A stretch of 64,000 bases of DNA, taken from positions 124,001-188,000 of the forward strand of contig NZ_CP159831.1 in NCBI RefSeq assembly GCF_047730075.1. Direction: 5' to 3'. A model generated the notes under the pieces. The model searched no databases, was not told where the DNA came from, and saw nothing but the letters and a program-made list of their open reading frames with translations. The DNA is from Njordibacter sp905182035 (GTDB lineage: Bacteria; Pseudomonadota; Gammaproteobacteria; Pseudomonadales; Balneatricaceae). The position numbers were made by a program, and so were the translations under genes. Below, piece by piece: positions 55,278-63,233 of the stretch. Numbering within the stretch: the first letter of the stretch is position 1; each line of letters begins with the position of its first letter.

Positions 55278-55295
55278 GCTGTCTCAAGGGCACCA
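55278..55295 (-). other. attP-like core site, inverted, third copy
   Basis: Read on the minus strand: TGGTGCCCTTGAGACAGC, followed by the arm-A sequence and preceded by the 79-base arm adjoining the integrase. It thus joins the two ends of the element as a circular form would. Confidence 0.6.
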
Positions 55296-55366
55296 CAACT
55301 CCCTAAGAAATCCCCATGAAACCCGCATGATACCTGCATTTCCATCAATTTTGATTATGGGGTGTG
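55288..55366 (-). repeat. 79-base inverted repeat B, left copy
   Basis: Identical in reverse to 58164-58242. The sequence CACACCCCATAATCAAAATT to GGGAGTTGTGGTGCCC includes the core TGGTGCCC at its end. The copy at 58164 lies directly upstream of the integrase start, so this is probably the recombinase arm region. Confidence 0.95.
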
Positions 55367-55566
55367 AACCTCTAAGCAGCCACCACCAGCTTACTATCAT
55401 CAATTACTGCTCCAGCTAGCCCCACATGGGTCCCATAGATAAACCAGTAGTACGCAAGAACTCCAAGCACAGACAACTGTGACGGGTACCTTGAGCGGTT
55501 GGCTGTGTGGGGATAGTGAAACCACGGCATATGTCTTCACAACAGTAAATAGTCTAAGATGACTGT

Positions 55567-56952
55567 ATGAATAATATTTCACTCAAAATCTGTCTGGTGA
55601 TTGCGGCACTGTTTGGTGGAGTTGCTGGTGCCTCTGATTTACCAGATTGTCCTAGCGACACTAATGCTCGCTGGCACAACTGCTTTGGCACCTACACATG
55701 GTCAGATGGCGACAAATACGTCGGTGAGTGGAAGGATAACAAAAATACTGGGCAAGGCACCTACACATATAGCCCAAATGGTGAATGGGCAGGAAACAAA
55801 TACGTCGGTGAGTTCAAGGATGGCAATTTTAATGGGCAAGGCACCTACACATGGCCAAGTGGCTCCAAGTACGTCGGTGAATACAAGGATAACAAAAAGA
55901 ATGGGCAAGGTACCTACACCTCTGCAGATGGCTCCAAGTACGTCGGTGAATACAAGGATAACAAAAAGAATGGGCAAGGCACCTACACATGGCCAAGTGG
56001 CTCCAAGTACGTCGGTGAGGTGAAGGATGGCAAAAAGAATGGTCAAGGTATCTACACCTATGCAGATGGCAACAAGTACGTCGGTGAGTTTAAGGATGGC
56101 AATTTTAATGGGCAAGGCACCTACACCTATGCAGATGGCACAGTAGAAGAAGGCATTTGGAAGGATGATGAGTTTCAATATGCGAAGGCACCTACAAAAC
56201 CAGTACCTGTTGTGAAGACACCAACCAAACCAACACCTGTTGCAAAGGTAGCTCCCAAAGATGATGAGGTTCTCTCGGCGTCATCTGGATCTGGTTTTGC
56301 TGTTTCCTCTGATGGCTATGTAATAACCAACAACCATGTCATAGAAGGTTGTCAGGATGTTGTTGTTCACACAAAGCAAGAAGATATTAAGATGAGGGTT
56401 ATTACTTATGATATTCAAAATGACTTGGCACTTTTAAAAGGTGACTTCACACCCACATCTGTCTTTCCACTTAGTACCAAACGTCCAGAGTTGCTGCAGG
56501 ACATCTATGTCGCAGGATACCCATTTGGTAAAAATATCAGCACATCCGTAAAAGTAACCAAGGGTATTATTAGCTCTCTTACTGGCATTGGTAATAACTT
56601 CTCAAATATTCAGATAGATGCTGCACTACAAAGTGGAAATAGTGGTGGCCCGATACTAGATGACATGGGAAATCTTGTTGGAGTAGCAGTGTCAAAACTA
56701 GATGCCAAGTATATGTTTGAGAACTTTGGAAGCATTCCAGAAAATACAAACTTCGGTATAAAATCCAGTGTCGTTAGAAGTGTTTTAGACAGCAGCAGCG
56801 TTGATATTCCTTCTGCAAACAAGAGTGCTATCAGCAAGTCTCAGTTGAGTAAAATGATAACGGAAGGTACTTACTACATTAGCTGCTGGATGACACTGGC
56901 GCAGATTGAAAAAGTCAGAAGTAAAAAGGTATTGTTCTCAGAGTTGGATTGA
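55567..56952 (+). CDS. MORN-repeat/trypsin-like serine protease fusion
   Basis: The product has 461 residues. A signal peptide leads to SDLPDCPSDTNARWHNCFGT, then about seven MORN repeats (to residue ~195), a Pro/Lys-rich linker (TKPVPVVKTPTKPTPVAK), and a DegP-like protease domain. Its triad is His in NNHVIEG, Asp in NDLALL and Ser in GNSGGPIL. No PDZ domain follows. MORN repeats may tether the protease to membranes or a partner. Its N terminus is a close paralogue of the MORN gene at 39122, outside the element. Confidence 0.85.
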   Translation: MNNISLKICLVIAALFGGVAGASDLPDCPSDTNARWHNCFGTYTWSDGDKYVGEWKDNKNTGQGTYTYSPNGEWAGNKYVGEFKDGNFNGQGTYTWPSGSKYVGEYKDNKKNGQGTYTSADGSKYVGEYKDNKKNGQGTYTWPSGSKYVGEVKDGKKNGQGIYTYADGNKYVGEFKDGNFNGQGTYTYADGTVEEGIWKDDEFQYAKAPTKPVPVVKTPTKPTPVAKVAPKDDEVLSASSGSGFAVSSDGYVITNNHVIEGCQDVVVHTKQEDIKMRVITYDIQNDLALLKGDFTPTSVFPLSTKRPELLQDIYVAGYPFGKNISTSVKVTKGIISSLTGIGNNFSNIQIDAALQSGNSGGPILDDMGNLVGVAVSKLDAKYMFENFGSIPENTNFGIKSSVVRSVLDSSSVDIPSANKSAISKSQLSKMITEGTYYISCWMTLAQIEKVRSKKVLFSELD

Positions 56953-57011
56953 TCGTGGGTAACCTCGTCTGTTTCAGAGTCCAAGAACATAAAGCCCCTA
57001 TGGGTGTTATC

Positions 57012-58157
57012 TTACTCAATCAGCTTGATCCATTTGTGCAGGACATTAAGTGGGTATCCTGAGCCATAGTTTTGACCAGCCCCTGATGGGGTCCAACCTC
57101 CAAGTTGATCAACAATATCGGAGGGGCATTCAACAGCACGGAGCCTGTCGCGCATACTATGTCTAAACGAATGGATTACGTACCCTTCATCAACATAGTT
57201 TTTCATCCACTTGTTCAAAGCAGCGCTAGCTGAGTTGGCATTGCACTTCCCACCCTTTGTGTACCTTGGGAAGAGGAACTTTTCTCCGGACCTAATGGGT
57301 GCTGAAAGTGCTTGTGTGGCTCCCCACAATGAAGTCCCAACAAGAGGTACTTTGCGCTCGCTTGCACGTGTCTTAAGGCTCCGGCACTCATTGGGTCGAA
57401 TTATAATGTGCGGTATAGGGCCTTCCAGAACAACATCACTTCGTTCTAGCCCACAAGCTTCAGCAAGGCGAACACCAGTGTCACTTACGATAGCTACAAT
57501 CCATCTTAGATCATCATTCATAGCGATACATAACGATTGGATGTTTTTGACTGTTGGAAGTGAAATTGGCAGTCTTGTGTTCTTTAAGGGATCTATAGGC
57601 ATATATGTTTTAGACAAAGGGTTAGATGCAGACAGCCCATGTTCTTGAATCATTAACGATATGATAGGCTTTAATGATGAGAAAACTCGTTTGATAGAGC
57701 TTATGGCTAGACCTTTAGTTATTAAGAAGTCTCGAAATACTCCTCCATGAGATGACGTATATTCATCCAAATCACGATTACCTACAGCCTCAATAAGATA
57801 GTTAGTATTGCGCTCAACAGTACGCTCAAATACATGGCCTCTATCTTTGCCTTTGAGCTTCATGTAGTACTCTTTAGCGTCTAAAAGATCATATCCACAG
57901 CCAAGCGGAGTGACTTTAGCTACAGGTGCACTTACAAGTCCAAGGGTAATCTTCTCAACCCTAATGGAACTCCAGTAGGCTTCAAGCTGAAAGCAAATGT
58001 GATTGGAGCTACGCAAGGCAACTCGTTTTGATCGTGTCTTTAAGCTCTTAACAATTCTTTTAGAAATGTAATGGCTTTCCATATCCAAAGGGATACGTCT
58101 AGAGAAGTAATAAATGTTACTGCGAAGGTAAAGATAGCTATTCTGGTCTACATTCAT
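57012..58157 (-). CDS. Tyrosine site-specific recombinase (phage-type integrase)
   Basis: The product has 381 residues. The N-terminal region is SAM-like. The catalytic domain carries Arg in DTGVRLAEACGL (~residue 235), HSFRHSMRDRL (His/Arg), LGGW, and the nucleophile Tyr in GQNYGSGY. It lies at the right end of the element with its start only 7 bases from the 79-base repeat. I infer it acts on the TGGTGCCC core. The N-terminal length matches island-type integrases. Confidence 0.92.
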   Translation of the reverse strand: MNVDQNSYLYLRSNIYYFSRRIPLDMESHYISKRIVKSLKTRSKRVALRSSNHICFQLEAYWSSIRVEKITLGLVSAPVAKVTPLGCGYDLLDAKEYYMKLKGKDRGHVFERTVERNTNYLIEAVGNRDLDEYTSSHGGVFRDFLITKGLAISSIKRVFSSLKPIISLMIQEHGLSASNPLSKTYMPIDPLKNTRLPISLPTVKNIQSLCIAMNDDLRWIVAIVSDTGVRLAEACGLERSDVVLEGPIPHIIIRPNECRSLKTRASERKVPLVGTSLWGATQALSAPIRSGEKFLFPRYTKGGKCNANSASAALNKWMKNYVDEGYVIHSFRHSMRDRLRAVECPSDIVDQLGGWTPSGAGQNYGSGYPLNVLHKWIKLIE

Positions 58158-58163
58158 GGTCTA

Positions 58164-58242
58164 CACACCCCATAATCAAAATTGATGGAAATGCAGGTAT
58201 CATGCGGGTTTCATGGGGATTTCTTAGGGAGTTGTGGTGCCC
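58164..58242 (+). repeat. 79-base inverted repeat B, right copy
   Basis: Inverted copy of 55288-55366. It runs from just before the integrase gene to the right core site and likely contains recombinase-binding arm sites and the integrase promoter. Confidence 0.95.
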
Positions 58243-58251
58243 GGAGACAGC
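58235..58251 (+). other. attR-like core site
   Basis: TGGTGCCCGGAGACAGC. The left half is shared with the 79-base arm; the right half differs from the other two cores by GG for TTG and continues into non-element sequence. The rc ends in CCGGGCACCA, like a tRNA 3' end, but no tRNA body follows. Confidence 0.55.
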
Positions 58252-59065
58252 TAGTCTTACAGTTCCTTTCCTTTGAGTGGCACTAAGACCCTTTGTTCTG
58301 GAAGCCTCTTAACCATACTGCTAGCTTTCAAAGCTGTCAATCTTGTTTGAAACTACTGCAGAAACCACTACAGTAAAAAGCTTGGCCATTTAAGGCTTTT
58401 CAGCTGAACACAATCGTCAACATTTACGCCTTTCCACTTGCAGTCTTACACTCAAACTATGGCAGATTAAGCCTCACCTGAAGCATCTGTAGAGGGCCTG
58501 TGGGAGCCTTACAGCTCACCCAAACCAAGACACAAAAGACCCGCACAAGCAGCGTCAACAGCAACACGCTCGCTCTCATCTGCAGTGCCTTTACCTGCTC
58601 TGAAACACTCTAGATGGGGGCATGGGCCAGTACCCCGTACCCCGTTATTATATACCGGCTGTTACACGGAAAAGCCTTTTGAAGCTGTAAACCAGTTGCG
58701 ATAAGTGTATGTATCTTGGTTGCCGTATATGGCTGCAGTTGAGGTGTTGGTTGTATGGGAATACATGCTGGCACTGAAGGTAAACATGTTAGGTGTTAGG
58801 AGGTTGCTAAGTGTTACTAGTACCCTATTACCTGTGTGATACCTGAAGTGGGTATGTTGTATTTAAGGGTATAGAGGTGTTATTCAATTAACTTAATAGT
58901 ACCTTCAGTAGAAAGGTAGATAAGTGCTTACACTAAAGGTGTCGGCAATTTAGGTTCATCACGTTAGGTAGGTAGATTGGGGTTTGGCACTTCAGACATT
59001 TTCCTATATCAATAATGACCTCATATTAGTAGTATCTATCTTAAGCACTAAAGAGCTTCAAGGAA
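58252..59065. other. Intergenic stretch between element and R-M locus
   Basis: About 800 bases with no convincing reading frame, hairpin or repeat. A GTACCCCGTACCCCG motif near 58640 is a short direct repeat only. Transcription start for the R-M genes should be near its right end. Confidence 0.5.
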
Positions 59066-59263
59066 GTGAGTATTAATTTAAAAAGAGTGATGACTGGATT
59101 AACACTTTTATTCCTATTGGGAAGTGTTGTGGCAATTGCTTCTGAAACAGATTTAAGCGTATCTGAAAACACTGAAACAGATTGGGACCTTGTTTTTGAA
59201 TTGATAGAAGCGGAAAAAATGGGCATCGGGCGAATACATAGGAGTATATATGGCGATTTATAA
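59066..59263 (+). CDS. Small membrane or secreted peptide coupled to the methylase gene
   Basis: The product has 57-65 residues depending on start (GTG 59066 or ATG 59090). A hydrophobic segment (TGLTLLFLLGSVVAIA) is followed by an acidic tail (SETDLSVSENTETDWDLVF). Its last 14 bases overlap the methylase start, whose TAGGAG ribosome site lies within it. No family recognised. It could be only a leader that couples translation. Confidence 0.45.
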   Translation: MSINLKRVMTGLTLLFLLGSVVAIASETDLSVSENTETDWDLVFELIEAEKMGIGRIHRSIYGDL

Positions 59264-60755
59264 TACTGGACATAACCCAGATGTTTTAGCTTGTCTTGCA
59301 AATTTGAGTTCTGACGAAGTGTTCACTCCACCAGAACTTGCAAATAGTGTGCTAGATCTTCTCCCCAATGAAATCTGGACTGACTCTAGTAAGAAGTTTC
59401 TAGATCCATTTTCCAAGTCTGGAGTATTTTTGAGAGAGATAACATTAAGGCTTTCAGCTGGGTTAAAGGATGAAATACCTGATGTACAAACTAGAATAGA
59501 CCATATCCTCAAAAATCAGGTTTTTGGAATCGCTACCAGCGAGCTAACGGCATTGATAAGCCGTCGAACCTTATACTGTTCCACAAATGCAGTTGGTGAG
59601 TATTCTATAACAACTGCACTTAGTAAGGATCAAGGGAACATTCTTTTCAAACGAGGAAATCATGCATGGGAAGGAGGGAGGTGTATATTTTGTAAAGCAA
59701 ATGAAAACAATCCTACATTTTCTAGATCGCTTGAATTCGAAAATCTGGCTTACCCATTCATTCACAACGCTTTCAACGAGTTTCTTACTTCAAACCATTT
59801 TGATGTAGTGGTAGGTGGCCCTCCCTATCACTTACAGGATTCCGAAGGAAATGTCGGTGCATCTCCTATTTACCCAGCATTCGTTGAAAAAGTTAAATCT
59901 CTTTCACCTAGATATATGACTCTAATTATCCCTTCTCGTTGGTTCGCTGGCGGAAAAGGATTAGGTGATTTCAGAGAAACGATGTTGAACGACCCTTTTA
60001 TTTCTAAATTAGTTGACTATCCTATTACTGGAGACGTCGTTCCCGGCCTAAAGGTCATTGGTGGTATTTGTTTTTTTCTCAGAGACTTAGAACATAGTGG
60101 TTTGTGTGAAGTTCAGACCAATATGAATAAGAAAAGCTCTACTGCCTTGAGGAAACTAAATGAATATGACACTTTTGTACGATTTAATGAAGGCTCATCA
60201 ATAATAAAGAAGGTACTTAAAAATTCAGCATCAACCCTCGACTCTACTGTATCACAGCAAAAACCATTTGGGTTGCGTACGAACTACAGAGGCTATAAAA
60301 GTGGTGATTTAAAGTTGTATGAGCGCGGCGGAACAAGCTGGACAAATGACAATGAAATCATGGTTAATCGGCATCTAATAGACAAATGGAAAGTGATAAC
60401 GCCTATGGGTTACGGTGAGGGTGGTGAAACTAGTGGTTACCCCCGTTTCATTATTGGGAAGCCTATTATAGTTGAGCCCAGAGCAATTTGTACCGAAACC
60501 TACATTGTAGTTGGATCCTTCAATTCAGAATTTGAAGCAAACAATCTTGTTTCTTTTTTAAGTACCAAGTTGGTGCGGTTCCTTATTGGTATGAGGAAAA
60601 ATACCCAACACGTTTCCAGTGATAGATTCAAATTTGTTCCACTACTTGACTTCAATAAATCTTGGAGTGAGGAGGTTTTAACAAAAAAATATAAACTTTC
60701 ACATGAAGAATTAGCTTTTATTGATGAGTTAATCAAACCAATGGTTCTTTCATGA
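59250..60755 (+). CDS. Eco57I-like N6-adenine DNA methylase with altered motif IV
   Basis: The product has 501 residues. Motif I region DPFSKSGVFLREI (~48-60), zinc-finger-like CIFCKANE (~147), then motif IV VVVGGPPYHL (~188-198) where family members have NPPY. Downstream SPRYMTLIIPSRWFAGGKGL is typical of these methylases. It presumably protects sites cut by the adjacent nuclease. The catalytic Asn-to-Gly change could weaken or alter activity. The two genes are 15 bases apart. Confidence 0.82.
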   Translation: MAIYNTGHNPDVLACLANLSSDEVFTPPELANSVLDLLPNEIWTDSSKKFLDPFSKSGVFLREITLRLSAGLKDEIPDVQTRIDHILKNQVFGIATSELTALISRRTLYCSTNAVGEYSITTALSKDQGNILFKRGNHAWEGGRCIFCKANENNPTFSRSLEFENLAYPFIHNAFNEFLTSNHFDVVVGGPPYHLQDSEGNVGASPIYPAFVEKVKSLSPRYMTLIIPSRWFAGGKGLGDFRETMLNDPFISKLVDYPITGDVVPGLKVIGGICFFLRDLEHSGLCEVQTNMNKKSSTALRKLNEYDTFVRFNEGSSIIKKVLKNSASTLDSTVSQQKPFGLRTNYRGYKSGDLKLYERGGTSWTNDNEIMVNRHLIDKWKVITPMGYGEGGETSGYPRFIIGKPIIVEPRAICTETYIVVGSFNSEFEANNLVSFLSTKLVRFLIGMRKNTQHVSSDRFKFVPLLDFNKSWSEEVLTKKYKLSHEELAFIDELIKPMVLS

Positions 60756-60770
60756 TTTAGGGAGCAGGCT

Positions 60771-63233
60771 ATGGGAAACTACTTTTACCATCGAAATACG
60801 ATTAGTCCACGGATTTATGCATACGAAGATAAAACACTTCCAGGCTTATTAAAGATCGGCTATACAAGCATAAATGTACAAACTCGGGTTAAACAGCAAT
60901 ATCCCACCACTAGGCCCGGGTCAAAACCCTACAAAATAGTTCTTGATGAATCCGCTATGAGACATGACGGTTCATCTTTTCATGATACTGATGTTCACAA
61001 AATTTTAGATGGAGTTGGAAAGAGAGAAAAAGGCGAATGGTTTCGTTGTTCTAAAAAAGAGATATTAGCAGCTATATCAGCTGTAAAAAATAGGACCACT
61101 ATTGAGCTAGCTCGTACACAAACATTCACCGCCCGCCCTGAACAGTCTGCTGCGGTCAAAAAGGCAGCCGAGTATTATAGATATCAAAAAGAGGAAGGAA
61201 ATAATAGCCCTCATTTTCTGTGGAACTGCAAAATGAGGTTTGGTAAAACCTTCGCCTCATACAAGCTAGCTCAAGAAATGGGTTGGTCTAAAATTCTAAT
61301 TTTGACTTTCAAACCAGCAGTCAAATCTGCTTGGCAGACAGACCTACTGTCTCACGTCGACTTTGAGGGGTGGAAATTCATTACAAAAAATGACATTAAT
61401 TTGATTTCATTAGATCATGATAAATTTGTTTGTTTTGGATCTCTTCAAGACTTTTTGGGCAAAAACAGTCTTGGAGGAATTAAGTCATTGAACGAGTGGG
61501 TGCATGCTGCCAAATGGGATTGTGTCATATTTGACGAATATCACTTTGGTGCATGGAGAGAAAACTCGAAAGAGCTATTTCAGACATCTGATGAAAATAA
61601 AGCAGCTGTGTTGTTTGAATCAGGGGGGCCTGATTTGGATATTTTGCATAATGAGGTGCCCATATCTGCCAATGCTTTTTTGTACCTTTCTGGTACTCCA
61701 TTTAAAGTACTTTCTTCCGGTGAATTCATCGAAGATCAGATTTTTAACTGGACGTACACTGATGAGCAAAAAGCCAAGAGTGAATGGAGTGTTGGGGAAA
61801 ACCCCTATGAATATCTTCCTAAAATGGTCTTGATGACGTATCAATTACCTGACAAGTTGAAGGGTTTAATTAGGCCAGGAGAGCTTGATTATTTTGAGTT
61901 GAATGAGTTTTTTAGTGCAACAGGAATAGGGGATGAAGCTTGTTTTAAGTATGAGTCCGAAGTACAGATGTGGCTAAATTTTATCCGAGGGAATGATATA
62001 ACAAGCTTTCTTGGCAACTTGACAACCAGGCATAGTGTACCGTTGCCCTACAGTTCAACCTCTTTGGTGGCAGCAGTTAGTCATACTTTTTGGTTCTTAC
62101 CGAATGTCGCAGCGTGTTTTGCCATGCGTAACTTGCTAAAGCAGAGACAGAATACTTTCTTTAATGATTACGAAATAATTGTCGCAGCGGGTCCACAGGC
62201 GGGAATTGGTGATGACGCTCTTAAACCCGTATTCATTGCTATGAAAAATCCCTTGGATTCAAAGACGATAACTCTTTCTTGTATGAAACTAACCACCGGC
62301 GTAACTGTTCCTCCATGGTCAGCTGTATTGATGTTGAGAAATATATCAAGCCCAGAGACATACTTTCAGACTGCTTTTAGATGTCAAAGCCCATGGACAC
62401 TGCAAAACCCAAATGGTACTAATCCACATGAAGTTACCAACTTAAAACCTATATGCTATGTTTTTGATTTTGATCCGAATAGGGCCCTTCAGAAACTAGC
62501 AGACTATAGTTGTAAGTTGGGTCGCAGTGATACAAACCCAGAACAGCAAGTCGAAGAGTTTATTGAATTTTTACCAGTACTAGCGTTTGATGGGCATTCT
62601 ATGCGGGAAGTGAATGCAGCAGGAGTATTAGATATAGCACTTAGCGGCACTTCGGCAACTCTTTTAGCTAGAAGATGGGAAAGCCCAGCGTTGGTTAACG
62701 TTGATGACCTAACTCTTTCAAAAATATTGGGGAGCTCAGAGGCGATGGCCGCATTAGACAATATTGAGGCCTTTCGTGGGTTGAACGTGGAGAATATCCA
62801 AACGGTTTTATCAATGTCTAAGGACCTCAAAAAAAAGCGGTCAGATACATCAAAAGAGAACAAGAAACTCAAGAAAAAGATTACAAAAGAGGAGAAAGAA
62901 CTAAAAAGCAAAAGAGCAGAGATTAGAGACAAGCTAATTAAGTTTGCAACTAGAATTCCCATTTTCATGTATCTAACTGACTTCAGGGAATATACTTTGG
63001 AAGATGTAATTCGGAGGCTCGAACCACAACTTTTTAAGAAAGTAACGGGGTTAAGCTTAAGAGATTTTGAATTACTTCTGTCTCTCAATATTTTCAATTC
63101 AAACTTAATGAATGATGCTGTGTACAAATTCAAGAGATATGAGGATGCTAGTTTGCGATACACGGGAATTGAAAGGCATGAATTTAAGCATATTGGGCTT
63201 TGGAATAGTGTTGTAACAGATTCCCGTGATTAG
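60771..63233 (+). CDS. GIY-YIG-like nuclease/DEAH helicase restriction protein
   Basis: The product has 820 residues. Residues ~12-105 look like a T5orf172/GIY-YIG-type domain (RIYAYEDKTLPGLLKIGYTS, GEWFRCS). A superfamily-2 helicase follows: MRFGKTFASY (Walker A, ~162), CVIFDEYHFGAWRE (DEYH, ~247), LYLSGTPFKVL, then motif VI YFQTAFRCQSPW (~538). A coiled coil (~690-730) is rich in Lys/Glu. With the methylase it forms a restriction-modification pair. Its end overlaps the convergent C5 methyltransferase by 4 bases. Confidence 0.82.
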   Translation: MGNYFYHRNTISPRIYAYEDKTLPGLLKIGYTSINVQTRVKQQYPTTRPGSKPYKIVLDESAMRHDGSSFHDTDVHKILDGVGKREKGEWFRCSKKEILAAISAVKNRTTIELARTQTFTARPEQSAAVKKAAEYYRYQKEEGNNSPHFLWNCKMRFGKTFASYKLAQEMGWSKILILTFKPAVKSAWQTDLLSHVDFEGWKFITKNDINLISLDHDKFVCFGSLQDFLGKNSLGGIKSLNEWVHAAKWDCVIFDEYHFGAWRENSKELFQTSDENKAAVLFESGGPDLDILHNEVPISANAFLYLSGTPFKVLSSGEFIEDQIFNWTYTDEQKAKSEWSVGENPYEYLPKMVLMTYQLPDKLKGLIRPGELDYFELNEFFSATGIGDEACFKYESEVQMWLNFIRGNDITSFLGNLTTRHSVPLPYSSTSLVAAVSHTFWFLPNVAACFAMRNLLKQRQNTFFNDYEIIVAAGPQAGIGDDALKPVFIAMKNPLDSKTITLSCMKLTTGVTVPPWSAVLMLRNISSPETYFQTAFRCQSPWTLQNPNGTNPHEVTNLKPICYVFDFDPNRALQKLADYSCKLGRSDTNPEQQVEEFIEFLPVLAFDGHSMREVNAAGVLDIALSGTSATLLARRWESPALVNVDDLTLSKILGSSEAMAALDNIEAFRGLNVENIQTVLSMSKDLKKKRSDTSKENKKLKKKITKEEKELKSKRAEIRDKLIKFATRIPIFMYLTDFREYTLEDVIRRLEPQLFKKVTGLSLRDFELLLSLNIFNSNLMNDAVYKFKRYEDASLRYTGIERHEFKHIGLWNSVVTDSRD

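Larger units (their letters stand above)
53879..55295 (-). repeat. 1,417-base inverted repeat, right arm
   Basis: Inverted copy of 47322-48738. It begins inside a copy of the polymerase-like gene's 3' end (53881-54018) and ends at the recombination core. The arm has no convincing gene. Confidence 0.95.
47322..58251. mobile_element. Tyrosine-recombinase element with nested inverted repeats
   Basis: Bounds are the direct core copies TGGTGCCCTTGAGACAGC (47322) and TGGTGCCCGGAGACAGC (58235). Inside: left arm of a 1,417-base inverted repeat, palm-polymerase-like gene, six small envelope or secreted protein genes, right arm, MORN-protease, integrase. The integrase lies at the right end reading inwards, as usual for such elements. 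A third inverted core copy at 55278-55295 joins the two ends. Cargo genes have no clear phage-structural members, so it is a satellite or genomic-island-like unit rather than a prophage. Confidence 0.7.

Noticed and set aside
55850..56130. Tandem 69-base repeats as a non-coding satellite
   Set aside because: They encode MORN repeats in an intact frame.
47322..58251. Prophage
   Set aside because: There is an integrase and a polymerase-like gene but no capsid, terminase, tail or lysis gene in 10.9 kb.
58235..58270. tRNA gene at the attachment site
   Set aside because: CCGGGCACCA in reverse looks like a tRNA 3' end, but no T-loop, anticodon arm or acceptor partner follows. At most a tRNA-derived core.
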